DNA of 64,000 nucleotides from the NCBI GenBank assembly GCA_030762935.1, contig CM060895.1, positions 36,000,001 through 36,064,000 of the forward strand, read 5' to 3'. Position 1 is the first letter of the stretch, and each line of letters starts with the position of its first letter. Position numbers and translations under genes: made by a program. The notes under the pieces were generated by a model. It saw only the letters and a program-made list of their open reading frames with translations, searched no databases and was not told the DNA's origin. This DNA comes from Hymenopus coronatus. Taxonomy: Eukaryota; Arthropoda; Insecta; Mantodea; Hymenopodidae. Below are positions 45,505 to 57,508 of this stretch, one piece after another.

Positions 45505-46232
45505 TTGCATTATGCTAACCAGGATAAAAATAGGCAGAATTAGTCTTATTGCCTGCTTTCCTTGTAAGTAGAAAGGAAATAAAGGAATACATTAAGCTAA
45601 AGCAATAAACAAGTATTTTAAAAGCTGCTCACTATATGACACAATTTAGTTCTCTCTGAATGGCCAGGAGTAAAACAAAAGATACGAATCAAATGAGCAC
45701 TTTCTGTTTGAGTAAGTTTAACATTTTAAAATCAAAACAATAGCAAGGGATTTGTCAGAAGTGATTAAGTCTACAGTGTAATGGCATAACTTGTTTTAAC
45801 AAGAACAACATTTTTTGTATAATAGTTTTATGTCTACCTCTTACAGTTTACAAGTTATACAAAATTCATCCAGAATAAAGAGGTCCTCATTCTATTTTTG
45901 TATTTCCAGAAAATTCAAAATATGCATTTCATTTCTCATGAAAATATCTTAAATGCATGTTATTTTGATTAAAACTGCAGAGCTTTTTGAGTAAATCAAA
46001 AATTTTGAAAATTTTTTCCATGTGTAAAATTGGGGGGGAAGGGTTTTCCTGTAAATTTTCGTGTTGCATCCTTGGAAGATGTTGAACTCAAATATCAAGT
46101 TTGGCGTTTAATAAACTTTTCGTTTCACAGACACACACACCAATGTTTGTTTCAGTGGACCTCAAAACACACATTTCCGTTGAAAACTCGGTATCGAATT
46201 TTGAGTGGAATACAATACCTTCTCTACCTATA
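45505..46232 (+). repeat. HTL copy lacking both extreme ends
   Basis: CATTATGCTAACCAGG to ATACAATACCTTCTCTACC. More diverged than its neighbours. Confidence 0.8.
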
Positions 46233-46399
46233 AAAAAACAAACCCAGGTGGAAAATTTGTTCCGGTTAAAGAAAAGCCAGGAAACTAGTCTTAGGCCCAT
46301 GCAACATTCCTTACTGTGATGGTTAAAATAGGAATAAGGAAAGTAGTAGCATTAATTTCTGAACGTGGTCACTACAAGAAACATCTAGTAAAGTAGGAT

Positions 46400-46515
46400 T
46401 CTACAAAGTTAGACCCCTTTAGAGAATTTGTAAACAGGGTGAGGAAACTGTATCTCATATCCTCTTTGATTACCCATTCTTGGCACTTCCTATAGGTTCG
46501 TGTTAGTTTCAAGTG
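46400..46515 (+). pseudogene. Fragment of a LINE C-terminal CCHC finger
   Basis: One frame reads RICKQGEETVSHILFDYPFLA, matching the C..GEEETxxHIL..CP.L pattern at the end of many non-LTR RT proteins. Key cysteines are lost and there is a stop just upstream. Short and decayed. Confidence 0.5.
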
Positions 46516-46636
46516 GTGTACTCTGGTGGCATTTTCTTCCGGGAGTCGTATGCTGTAGTAAAGGACGAATGTTTTTGTTGCGATGGCTGAAGTTAGTGAT
46601 TGTAGTTCTAACAAGAGTAACAATAAATGTTCTGAC

Positions 46637-46933
46637 TGCCTCTACGGTCGAATGGTCAGCGTTCTGGCTTCTCATCTAATGGTCCTGTGTTCGATTCCCA
46701 GGTGAAGCAACTTCTCTTTAACCAGAATCATTCCTTATCCCCTACAGAGTTTGGAAGTAGGAATGTGAATGCATGAGCGTGCGTTTAATAGTATGTATAA
46801 GCAACCAGCAAACCAACGTTAAGAAACCTACAGTTCAGCGAGAAAAACCCCATCAGTTGTTTCTCAAGTCAAAGCCCCCGATATGACCATAAAAGTTAAA
46901 TGGGGCTATAGAAATGAAACAATTAAAAAAAAT
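46637..46933 (+). mobile_element. SINE2 copy, tRNA-derived
   Basis: The head CTCTACGGTCGAATGGTCAG and TGTTCGATTCCCAGG are A- and B-box-like. The 3' part AGCCCCCGATATGACC..TGGGGCTATAGAAATG matches the fragment at 32665-32785. The tail is A-rich. Confidence 0.7.
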
Positions 46934-47615
46934 TTTGTTCCATTCATATGACTTTCTCTACATATCTTCAACAAATTACTGTTAAAAAGCTTTACTTCAT
47001 ACTAATCGAGAAAAAATTAGCAGAAACAGTCTTATTACTTGCTTCCTTGTAAGTAGAAGGGAAATAAGGGAGTAGCATAGGTTAAAGTGATAGTCAAAAG
47101 GTGGTTGCTATGTGACTGAAGTTCCTTTGTTTCTATGGGCAGGAGTTGACAAATTCCAGTAAGAGAAAAGTATGTTTTTTTTTAAAGCTGAAACCAATAA
47201 GAAGGAATATCTAAAAAAACGATCCATTCCACGAAAAAACTACATATGAGATAAATTGAGTGTTTTAAGGAGCTCTATATTTTCTGTTACGTAAGTTTTT
47301 TTTTTTTTTTTTTTTTTTTTTTCTATCTGTCTCTTACGGTTTGCCAATTATACAAAATTCCGTCAAGTTCACCCAGAATAAAGTAATCTTCATAGGCCTG
47401 TCCCAGAAAATTCAAAATATAAATTTTATTTGTCAGGTAAATATCTTTAATATACGATATTTCAATCAAAATCGTTACAGCCATTTTTGAGAAAAACAAA
47501 ATTTTTGAATTTTTTCCATGTAAAAGGTTAGTTGGGGGTCGCACACTTGGAAGATATCAAACTTAAAACCCAAGTTTGGTATTTAACGACTTTTCGTATT
47601 TGAGCTATGCTGTCT

Positions 47616-47683
<68 letters not shown>

Positions 47684-47823
47684 GGACCTTTCTTCAACAA
47701 GGCTTTTTTTGGATTCAGGGGGACCCAAAACATGTATTTCCGGTGAAATCTCGGTATCGAATTTTGGGTTCAATATAATACCTTCCCTATACACTATGTT
47801 CATAGCATATGTAGAGGAAGTAA
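46932..47823 (+). repeat. HTL copy, both ends present
   Basis: TTTTGTTCCATTCATATGAC to ATAGCATATGTAGAGGAAGT, with a long T-run at 47296-47322 and the (CA)n tract. Confidence 0.9.
47618..47684. repeat. (CA)n microsatellite
   Basis: About 30 uninterrupted CA units, the longest in the window, at the usual HTL microsatellite position. Confidence 0.97.
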
Positions 47824-48599
47824 AAATTGTTTTGCCGTTGCGTGAGAAGATTGCGGCCGAACTGCGATCCCCGCTGTGTATTCACTAATGATAGCCTTCT
47901 CGTCAGCGGAACTTTGTGGGTGAGAATGATTTAAGGATTCTCAGGGTATATGTCGTGCAGATTCAAGGATTGCACACCAATGAAGTGACAATTTCGTTGA
48001 TGTTATTTTATTGCACTGCAATGATACAAACTCATCGATGCCCTACAGCTATTGAGCACCAGAAGAAATTATGTTCAACTTAATATTGAAGATACACTTT
48101 GCACCATGTTAAAGTTTTATCGTGCTGTTTAAATTACTACATGGGGGGGGGGGTCTGTCTTGCCTCCTAGTCGACGACTGTCTGTGTGCCCCCCATCTCT
48201 CTCTCAGGTAAAATGCTCAGAAAACAACCGAGGTTCATTGCTCCCATCTATACGGCTTTTCCTGACCTTTGCTTTTGTGTCCGGATTTACTGTTTTATTC
48301 CTCAGAAACGCGCCTAGCTCCGAGTCCGTTCTTCCCGTCGTGTGAAAAAATGCAAGCCCTTACTATTTAACTACTTCGTTCTTGGCGTTATAACATTTAT
48401 TGCCATATATAATTTAATTCTTTCTACGCCGTCAGATGACATGCTGGTCGTTGCCTTATCTGAAATTCAATATAACATTTCTCACTTGCTGTCACTTTAC
48501 TTTAATAAAATTACTGCACTCCTTCAGATTGCATAATTTGAAAATTACTGGTCTTATCCTAAATTTCAAATTAAGACTAACCACAGAACCAAATTTCAA
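47824..48599. other. Unique sequence with a G-run, no gene called
   Basis: G-run at 48143-48153. Frames 48160-48345 and 48342-48536 are open, but neither shows a known motif or good splice context beyond CTCTCTCTCAG|GTAAAA at 48195-48210. Confidence 0.35.
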
Positions 48600-48775
48600 A
48601 TGTATCACATGTAAAACATCTGACCATCGCTTTAGTCTAGTGTACTCCCTTACTTACAAGAAAGTAATTCTGCTAATGTTTATCTCGATTAGAATGATGT
48701 AGAAAAAAAGCATAAACTTTTGCAAGAATAGTTTACGTGTAGAAAAACTCATGTGAATGGAAACATCAGATTTTC
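48600..48775 (-). repeat. HTL 5'-end fragment
   Basis: TCTAGTGTACTCCCTTACTT..CTCATGTGAATGGAAACATC. Confidence 0.75.
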
Positions 48776-49079
48776 TTTGTCTCTCATCTGCAATGAATTT
48801 TAAAAGGTTGATTTCCGTTTAATTTGCGCTGAGATAAATACTTGCGGACACAGTTTCACTATTGCCAGAAGAGTAATCCAGAGACGCGATAGTCAAATCT
48901 ATCAAATTGCATACTCTTTCCATGTGATATCGAGAAACAACTGAACAGTGACAGCACTTTTGTCACACCTTCTATCTTTTATTAATGGCTATACAAACTA
49001 TTCAGTTCAATTTATTTTGTTATGTTTAAACATAAAAACAAAGTATAATTTAATTAGTTTCATTGACAAAATTAATATT

Positions 49080-49230
49080 GTTTATGGACGCTCTTTAACT
49101 ACTGTGGTTCTCAGCGCCCATTCTATATTGGACGCGAAAGATCGCAGAGAGGCCCCTTTATCAGGCTTGAGAATTTTGACGTGCCATAAATCCTATCACA
49201 CGGGACCTAACGGCTTTACTTAGACTACGG
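49080..49230 (-). mobile_element. SINE3 copy, partly deleted
   Basis: TTATGGACGCTCTTTAAC.., GGTTCTCAGCGCCCATTC.., ATCAGGCTTGAGAATTTTGA.. and CGGCTTTACTT are present; the head is mostly gone. Confidence 0.7.
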
Positions 49231-49464
49231 AGGACGACATTTCATTTCTCAGAAATGGCTAAACTATAAAAAGATTATTTGGAATAAATTTACTACAGTT
49301 TGTGTGTGGTCTATCGCTATAGGTTTAACAGTTATCATAATGTTAACTACTTTACTCCCGAAAAGAGGGCTTCAGAAAATTCAATATATACACCTTCAAA
49401 ACATGGCATTTTATGCAAAACCATTTGAGCAATTTTGGACAAAATCATAAATTACGTATATAGT

Positions 49465-50550
49465 TTTACTTTCTCTACACGTACCATGTGTATAGTGCAT
49501 TCCACCCAAAAATTCGATACCGAGATTTCACCGGAAATATATGTTTTGGGTCCCCCTGAATCCAAAAAAAAAGCATTTTCAGAAAAAGGACCGTGTATGT
49601 GTGTGAGTGTCTGTGGACAGCATAGCTCAAAAACGAAAAGGCCGTTAATACCAAACTTGGTATTTAAGATCGGTATCTTCCAAGAATGTGAAACAAGAAT
49701 TTAAAGAAAATTCCCCTTCCCCAACTATCCTTCACATGGAACTTTTTTCGATTTTTTTCTCAGAAATGGCTCTAAGGATTTTGATTAAAATATCACATTT
49801 TAAGATATTTACCTGACAAATAAAATGTATATCTTGAATTTTTTTGGGAATATCCTCTGCAGACTACCTTATTCTGGATAAATTTTACGGAATTTTGCAT
49901 AACTGCTAAACCGTAAGAGATGGACAAAAACCTACCACACAAAACATGTAGAGCACGTTAAAACTCACAATATATGTTAAATATACATTTTTTCGTTTTT
50001 GAGATATTCCTTGTTATTGGTTTCAGCTTTAAAAAACGTATACTTTTCTCATACAGGAATTTGTCAACTCCTGTCCAAATAAACAAAGGTGGGCCGCGCC
50101 GTGGCCGAATGGTTAGACCACTCGCATCTCACCTAGACGGCACGGGTTCAATCCCAAGCGACCGCATGTGAGATTTGTGGTAGACAAAGCGGCGCTGGGG
50201 CGGATTTTCTCCGGTTTCCCCATCTATTGTTTTCTACCGGTGCTCCATCTCCATTCATGTATCATCAGTGTCACCGCCTGCGGTGCCATAAGAAGTTAAA
50301 GCGGGCGTTAAACACTACCCCACAAAAAAACAAAACAAAGGAACTTCAGTCAAATAGCAACCAGCTTTTGACTATCACTTTAACCTATGGTACTCCCTTA
50401 TTTCGCTTCTACTTACAAGGAAGCAAGTAATAAGACTATTTCTGCTAATTTTTTCTCGATTAGATGAAGTAAATAGAAGCCTAAGCTTTTTAACAATACC
50501 TTGTTGCAGAGCTGTAGAGAAAGTCATGTGAATGGGACACATCAGATTTT
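49465..50550 (-). repeat. HTL copy split by SINE1, both ends present
   Basis: TTTTACTTTCTCTACACGTA to 50089, then 50333 to CATGTGAATGGGACACATCA. Confidence 0.9.
50090..50332 (+). mobile_element. SINE1 copy inside an HTL repeat
   Basis: It has the same tRNA head (GCCGTGGCCGAATGGTTAGA, GGGTTCAATCCC), body and GGCGTTAAACACTA tail, with an A-rich end. The duplication AAACAAAGG is at 50081-50089 and 50333-50341. The host HTL copy continues on both sides. Confidence 0.9.
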
Positions 50551-50555
50551 TCGTC

Positions 50556-50896
50556 GTTGGCTTACCCTCCCTGACTACTTTAGGACTTGAGCGAATGCCT
50601 AGAGGTCAGAAACCTGTAGGGGAGCCAACAGCTCGCAACCACAGAATTGAAAACTTGGAACGAGTGGTCGGCCCATAGCCAGGCATGAACGAGAGGAAAT
50701 AGATATGAAATGAATGCGAAATGGATGACAGGAAAGGTGATCATTGTGGAATGAGTGGCGGGGGAAACCGGAGGACCTGGAGAAAACCCGCGCAGACGCC
50801 GCTTCGTCCACCACAGATCCCACATGCGGGAGCTTGGGATCGAACCCGGGCCGCCGAGGTGGGAGGGAAGCTGTCCAACCACTTGGCCCATATTTT
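50556..50896 (-). mobile_element. SINE1-related longer SINE (subfamily b)
   Basis: The minus strand reads GGGCCAAGTGGTTGGACAGC (A box) and GGGTTCGATCCCAAGC (B box), then the same central GGTTTTCTCC..CCGGTTTCCCCCGCCA block as SINE1, but a different 3' region with about 130 extra bp. Confidence 0.8.
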
Positions 50897-50901
50897 TCTC
50901 C

Positions 50902-51100
50902 ATGTAAAAAGTAGTTTGACAAGCGGGGATTTTGTTGGACATTTTGGGTTACATCTTTGGAAAATAATGAACTTGAATTCCAAGTTTTGTATCTATCTGA
51001 CTTTCCGTTGCTATAGTTCACTTTTATTTTTAATCGGGAACTTTTAAAATGTGAATTTTCGGTATCGAATTTTGGGTGGACTGGAATATAATACAATAAT
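50902..51100 (+). repeat. HTL 3' fragment, diverged
   Basis: TCCATGTAAAAAGTAGTTTG to CGGTATCGAATTTTGGGTGG. Confidence 0.7.
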
Positions 51101-51114
51101 TTAAGGAAAGAAAA

Positions 51115-51610
51115 TAAAACCATTCACAAGACTATCTACCCACCGTTGTTTACTGTTATATAGCTTCAACAAACCATTCTTACAAACGTTTTACCTCATA
51201 TTAATTGAAATCAACAATTCGCAAAAATATATTTTTCGTTAAACGTTTCGTTATAAGTAAAAGATAGAGTCACGAGACAGTTGTTAAATGCTTTGCATGG
51301 CATCATGAGGATGAATTGAATGGGGCAGCCTTCCAAAAGTGACAAAGGTATTACAAATTCGAACCAATATCAAGAAATAACTCCGAAAGTCTAATATCAC
51401 AAAATAGTTTATACATCCTGTGACAGGTTTTGTCCCTATCTTGTTATATCTATTTTATTCAAAATAGATAGAGCTATTTTGGAGAAAGTCATAATCATCG
51501 ACAATTTCTTCATTGGAAAGAGTTGTTTTGGGGTGGATTCTGTAGAACATCTTCGTTTAATGTCTTTGGCAGCTGTTAAATTTAAATACCAAATATCGAT
51601 TTAGCCAACG
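51115..51610 (+). repeat. HTL copy, highly diverged
   Basis: TTATAAGTAAAAGATAGAG.. and CAATATCAAGAAATAACTCC.. keep family order, but identity is low. Confidence 0.5.
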
Positions 51611-51624
51611 TTTCTTTTTTACTT

Positions 51625-52620
51625 CCTCTACTACTTACATGAAATAGTTCATCCTACACAAAAATTCGATACTGTGATTTAGGTAAACAAACAAAAATGT
51701 GAAGCCTTCTGAATAGAGAACGTTTTAGAAAAAGGTTCGAGAGTGTGTGTCCATGTGTCTGAAGAGTGTGCCTAACTCGAAAAGTTGATATACGTATTCA
51801 TTTAAGTTCAACGCCCTCAAGAATATGATACGAAGATTTTCAAGAAAAGACCCTACACTAACTCAGTAACATAGCCAGAAAAAAATATTATGGGGGATTA
51901 CGCAGAAATGGACTAATTTTTAAAACAATTTGTATAAAAACAAAATAAATATGAACTGATGCCCAGTTGAATAATTTTAAAAATCGATTTTATATTCTAT
52001 ATTAAGGAATAATTGCAGTAAATTTAATTAGAATTAGACATTGAAATTACTTTCTTAGCAAAGGGGAATTCCATCCTCGAAACCACACTGACTGCGCCAC
52101 TGACCAAACCACTAATTCACCTAAATGGAAAAATAGGTTTTATTTTCTCAAAAATGGAGATATTTTGATTAAAATATTAGATGTTTAAGATATTTACATA
52201 ACATGACATGAAATGTATATCTTGAATTTTTTGGGAATACGTTGCAAATCGTCTTCATTCTAAATGTATTTTTATAAATTGTAAACTGTAAGAAACTGGC
52301 CAAAAAATTGACTGCACAAAAGAAGTGAATCTCATTGAATCACAAAATTGATGTTAAATCAAAGTTTTTGCGGGTTTAAAAATTTCGTATATATTCTTTA
52401 TTATAGCTTTGAATTTGCAAATACTTTCCAGTTATCACATTGCGACGCTGTTGCAAGATTGTACCTCGCTTAAATATACTGTATTCCCTTATCCTCTGGG
52501 ACATGTAGTACATCATTTACACGAATGTTTATCTTTATTAGAATGAAGTTAAACAGAAGACAGTTTTAATACGAACAGTTTGGTGAATAATGGGTAAAGA
52601 AACTCACGTAAGTGTAGCGC
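51625..52620 (-). repeat. HTL copy, diverged, with an internal unrelated insert
   Basis: TTTACTTCCTCTACTAC.. to 51870 and 52120 to GTAAGTGTAGCGCATCAGAA. 51870-52120 is unrelated AT-rich DNA. Confidence 0.6.
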
Positions 52621-52651
52621 ATCAGAATTATTACGTTTAAAGATAGACAGG

Positions 52652-53480
52652 TATTTCTCTACACGTTCTATGTATACAGAAGGTACTGTAATACACCCAA
52701 AAATTCCATACTGAAATTTCACCGGACATACATGTTTTGGGTCCCCCCGAATAAAAAAAAAAAACATTTTCAGAAAAAGGTCCGTGTGTGCGTGTGTGTG
52801 TGTGGACAGCAGAGCTCAAAAACGAAAAGACCGCTAAATACCAAACTTGGTGCTTAAGTTTGGATGCGACACGAAGATTTTCAAGACAGTCTCCCCCCCC
52901 CCAACTACCCTTTACATGGAAAAAAATCGAAAATTTTGATTCTCTTCAAAATGATTCTAACGTTTTGATTAAAATTTCTTATATGTAAAATATTTACATA
53001 ATAAATAAAATGTATATCTTGAATTTTCTAGGAATAGCCTCTATTCTGGACGATTTTTATTGAATTTTGCATAACTGGTAAACTAAGAGACAGACAAAAA
53101 CTTATTATACAAAATATGTAGATCACAATAAAACACAATTTTTGTTACAAACATTTTTTTGTGGAATTGGCCGTTTTCGAGATATTACTTATTATTGATT
53201 TCAGCTTTAAAATACTTTTAACTTTTCTCATGCTGGAACTTGTAAACGCTTGACCACGAAAAGAAACAGATTTCAATCGGCAATCCCATGGCAACCACAT
53301 TTTAAGACATTTGACTGTCGGTTTCGCCTAGTGTATTATTTTATTTCCCTTCTACTTATAAAGAAAATAAGACCATTAAAATAAAATCACTTAGCATAAA
53401 ATGATAGAAGAATAATCTTATTCATAATGATTTGTTACAGAGATATAGAGAAAGTAATGTGAATGGAGAACATCATACTT
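52652..53480 (-). repeat. HTL copy, both ends present
   Basis: ATTTCTCTACACGTTCTATG to GTGAATGGAGAACATCAT. Confidence 0.88.
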
Positions 53481-53489
53481 TTCTATAAG

Positions 53490-53560
53490 TGCTTCAGATG
53501 GGCTGAAAAGTACATTTTCAGTGAAATCTCGTATCGAATTTTTGGGTGGAATGCATTTAT
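53490..53560 (+). repeat. HTL 3' fragment
   Basis: GTACATTTTCAGTGAAATCT..CGAATTTTTGGGTGGAATG. Confidence 0.7.
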
Positions 53561-54610
53561 TTCCCGTGTTATCATAGGTCACAGGATACCATTCTCCATG
53601 CAAAAAGTAAATTTATTTAGCGCGTCAAGTTGGTGTGCATGGTAACGTGTTATATAATATGGCGTAGATGCATACAGCACAAGTAAAAGGTTATTGTCGA
53701 GTGTGGGTTGTGATAGTTGTGCAACGAACGATTCCATCAATAAATTGTGGTAAGTACACAATGCAATAGAATGGGCCTAACCTCCATTTCAATTACAGAA
53801 GCACTTAACGGCAAAGAAACACATGCGAGCATATTTATGTAAACAACAGGTGACTCGTTTAAAATCAAAAGATCTCCAAATTAATCGAACCAAGGTTTTC
53901 CAAGGGCAATGTATAATAAATCTACGAAACGAGAACATAACCTTACTGAAATGTGATGCACTGCCAGAATTTGGATGCAAATTTACGCTTCGTAATTTCT
54001 TTTTATGGGTTACCCAAGCTATGTGTCATTATCCACCTAACATACTGTACAACATACCTGGCTAAATCTACCACCCTTATTTCACCAAGCAATTCTTTGC
54101 ACTGCACTGGCGTAAGTCCTTGGAGGCCGTGACAGTTTGAAAGCCTTGTAATTCACGATACGCAAAGAGGTCAAAGTTTCATCTTTGCCCTATTCACTAT
54201 AAGGAATAGTTATGTGTCTCAGAATTACTCGGTAATTAATCATTCTGCTAACCAGTGTTGACAACCGCGCTAGAAGAAAGTATTGGATTGTGACCTCAGA
54301 CTGATTATTATCCAATTAACTATTTGAGCTAATTTAATAATAAAAGTTACACATACACACCCACACACAACCGAATAAACAGGAATCACGATATGATTTT
54401 AAAATGATCCTGTATCATAGAAATAATATTAAATGTACATTATTTTGCGTGACAATTGCTTTTATCTTTCATTTCAATTAATACAGTATTAAGTTTTAGC
54501 CAAATTATTAAAGTGAAATTTGATACGGAAACGTAAAATAAGATATTTTAAATAGTTTTTCTTTTAATTGTCATTGTATTTCTTTTTTATTATTTGTTTA
54601 ATTTCTACGC
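53561..54610 (+). other. Unique island with an open frame and splice-like signals
   Basis: A donor-like AATTGTG|GTAAGTAC at about 53748 and acceptor-like TTTCAATTACAG at about 53801 precede an 80-codon frame (53823-54065) beginning MRAYLCKQQVTRLK. It may be a gene start or a decayed repeat. No domain recognised. Confidence 0.25.
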
Positions 54611-54614
54611 TTAG

Positions 54615-54709
54615 AATATAGGTACAGAAGATTTGCACTCCACCTAAAAATTCCATACCGAGATTTCACCGGAAATACACATTTTAGGGTGCCCTGTATC
54701 CAAAAGCAT
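54615..54709 (-). repeat. HTL 3'-end fragment
   Basis: TTGCACTCCACCTAAAAATT..CCAAAAGCATTTTTACTTTC runs into the next copy. Confidence 0.75.
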
Positions 54710-55538
54710 TTTTACTTTCTCTACAGGTATTATGCATGTGTAAAGAAGATATTGCATTCCACCCAAAAATTCTATACCGAGATTTTACCGGAAATACATG
54801 TTTTAGGGTCCCATATATAAAAAAAGCATTTTAAAAAAATGGTCATATGTGTGTATGTCCATGTATATGTGAACATAACTCAAAAAGAAAAGTCGGTAAA
54901 ATACCAACTTGATATTAAGTTTAGTATATTCTAACATTGCGATAGGAAAATCCCGCCACCCCAAATTACTCTTTACATGGAAAAATGTTAGAACATTTTG
55001 ATTTTCTCGAAACTGGCACTTAAGATTTTTATTAAATGTCATATATAAAAAATATTGACATGAAAAATAAAATGTATATCTTGAATTTTCTGGGAATAAC
55101 CTCAGAAGAGCTCAGTCCGGGTGAATTTTGATAAATGATAAATCGTAAGACAAACTTTACTGCAGAAAAATGTAGAACTCATTAAAACCAATTTATGTCA
55201 TATTTTTCGTGTATTTCACTATTTCCGAGATATTTCTTGTTATTGGTTTCAGTTTTAAAATACTTAAAAGCTTTTCTCATTCGGGAATTTTTCAATTCCT
55301 GGCCAGGCAAAAGAACGGAATTCAATCGCATGGCAACTGGATTTTAAAAGATTTGACTATCGCTTTATCCCAGTATTTTCCCTTATTTCCGTTCTACTTA
55401 CAAAGAAGAAAGTAGCAAATAATAAGATCATTTCTGCTAATGTTTATCTGGATTAGCATGAAGTAGATAAAAGAATATGCTTTCTAACAATTTGTTACAG
55501 AGATGTAGAGAAAGTAACGTGAATGGACAAATCAGATT
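54710..55538 (-). repeat. HTL copy, both ends, first of a head-to-tail pair
   Basis: TTTACTTTCTCTACAGGTAT to CGTGAATGGACAAATCAGAT. Confidence 0.9.
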
Positions 55539-55539
55539 T

Positions 55540-55710
55540 TTACTTTCTCTTCACATACTATGCACACAGTGTACAGAGAAGGTATTGTAATGCACCCAAA
55601 AATTCGATATCGAGATTTCACCGGAAATACATGTTATGGGTCCCCCTGAATCCAAAAAAAAAAGCATTTTTACAAAAAGGTCCGTGTGCGCGCGCGCGCG
55701 TGCCTGTGTG

Positions 55711-55744
<34 letters not shown>

Positions 55745-56410
55745 ACAGCAGAGCTCAAAAACGAAAAGACCGTTAAATACCAAACTTGGTATTTAAGTTT
55801 GGTATCTTCCAAGGATGCAACACGAAAATTTTCAAGAAAATCCCCCCACCCCCAATTACCTTACATGGAACTTTTTTCGAAAATTATTTTCTGAAAAATG
55901 GCTCTAATAATTTCGATTAAAATTTCAAATATTAAAGATATTTACCTCACAAATAAAATTTATATGAATTTTATGGGAATAGCCTCTGAAGACTACTTTA
56001 TTTAGAATGAATTTTACGGAATTTTGCATAACTGCTAAACCGAGATGGACAAAAACTTAACACACAAAAAATGTAGAGCACATTAAAACACACAATTTAT
56101 GTCATATACATTTTTTTCGTGGAGTTGATCGTTTTTGACATATTCCTTGTTTTTGGTTTCAGCTTTGAAAAATATAGATACTTTTCTCATACAGGAATTT
56201 GTCAACTCCTGCCCATTTAAACAAAGGAACTTCAGTCACATTGCAACCAGCTTTTGATTATCAGTTTAGCCTATAGTACTCCCTTATTTCCCTACTATTT
56301 ACAAGGAAGCAAGTAATTTTTCTTGATTGAAGTAAATAGAAGCATAAGCTTTTTAACAATTTGTTGCACAGATGTAAAGAAAGTCATGTGAATGTAACGC
56401 ATCAACTTTT
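55540..56410 (-). repeat. HTL copy, both ends, second of a head-to-tail pair
   Basis: TACTTTCTCTTCACATACTA, (CG)n/(TG)n tract 55686-55742, to TCATGTGAATGTAACGCATC. The join with the previous copy is ATCAGATTTT|TACTTTCTC. Confidence 0.92.
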
Positions 56411-56589
56411 TTTATTTTTTAATAACATAGAAAACGTAAAATGTTTTCAGGTTATATATGTCTAGCTCCAAAATAATAGTAACTTATTAAGCACAAGAGG
56501 ACTAGAAATAAATTAAATTTAATTTAAAATAGCATGTCTCATAGAAACAGAAACTAAATTTCCATCATTCTGGGAAGTAATTATTGCAT

Positions 56590-56812
56590 TTCGACTTCGA
56601 CGATGGATTTTTTCGGGTGTAAAAATCCTTAGCATGGCTTCCTTCGGAAGGGAAACCGTTGGTCCCGTGTCGTAGATTTACGGCACGTAAAAGAATCTCA
56701 AGTCTGATAGAGAGGTCTCTGAGTAAAATTAAGTGGTCTTTCACGCCCAATTTAAAATGGGACGCTGAAAACAGCAGCAGCTAAAGACCGTTCATAAATA
56801 GCATGTCATTTA
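56590..56812 (+). mobile_element. SINE3 body/tail copy, well preserved
   Basis: TTTTTCGGGTGTAAAAATCC, GGCTTCCTTCGGAAGGGA, GTAGATTTACGGCACGTA, AGAGAGGTCTCTGAGTAA and GGGACGCTGAAAACAGCA are in order. It is the best reference copy for this family's body. Confidence 0.85.
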
Positions 56813-56821
56813 CATTTATTT

Positions 56822-57378
56822 TCGGTCAACTCTAAAGAAAAAATACATATATGAGATAAATTCTGTTTTAATGAGATCTATATTTTTGGGTAATAAGTTT
56901 TGTCTCTCTTACGGTTTACCAGTTACAAAAAGTTAAGCAAAATTCATCCAGAATAAAAAGAATTTCAGAGCTACTCCCAGAAAATACAAGATATACATAT
57001 TATTTCTCATGCAAATATTTTTTAGTATATCATATTTTAATCAATCCCGTTAAAGCCATTCTTTAGAAAATCAAAATTTTCGAAAACATTTGTCCATGAA
57101 GAGGGTATTTTTCTTTAAAATATTTGTGTCGCATCCTTGGAAGATAGTGAACTAAAATACCAAGTTTGGTGTTTATTGGACTTTTTGTTTTTGAACTATG
57201 CTGCGCGCGCGCATGCACGCACGCACGCACACTCGGACGTGTTTCTAAAAATGCTGTTTTTCTTATTCAGGGGGTCTCAAAACTTATTTCCGGTGAAATC
57301 TCGGTATCGAATTTTTGAGTGGAATACAATATTTTCTCTATACACTATGTACAGAGTACCTATAGAAAAAGTAAAAAT
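56822..57378 (+). repeat. HTL copy, 3' two-thirds
   Basis: GGTCAACTCTAAAGAAAAAA to GAGTACCTATAGAAAAAGTA, with (GC)n/(CACG)n at 57204-57230. Confidence 0.85.
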
Positions 57379-57419
57379 AATTCGAATATTCATGTTAGTG
57401 TTTATTTTGATTACATTGG

Positions 57420-57508
57420 GATAGATAGAAGAATAAGCTTTTGCAATAAAAATGTGTTGCACAATAGAAAGAAAGTCACGTGAATGGAACGCATATTTTG
57501 CATTACTC
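57420..57508 (-). repeat. HTL 5'-end fragment
   Basis: ATAGAAAGAAAGTCACGTGA..ATGGAACGCATATTTTGC. Confidence 0.75.

Noticed and set aside
47618..47684. Histidine/threonine-rich frame through (CA)n
   Set aside because: Microsatellite translation, not a protein.
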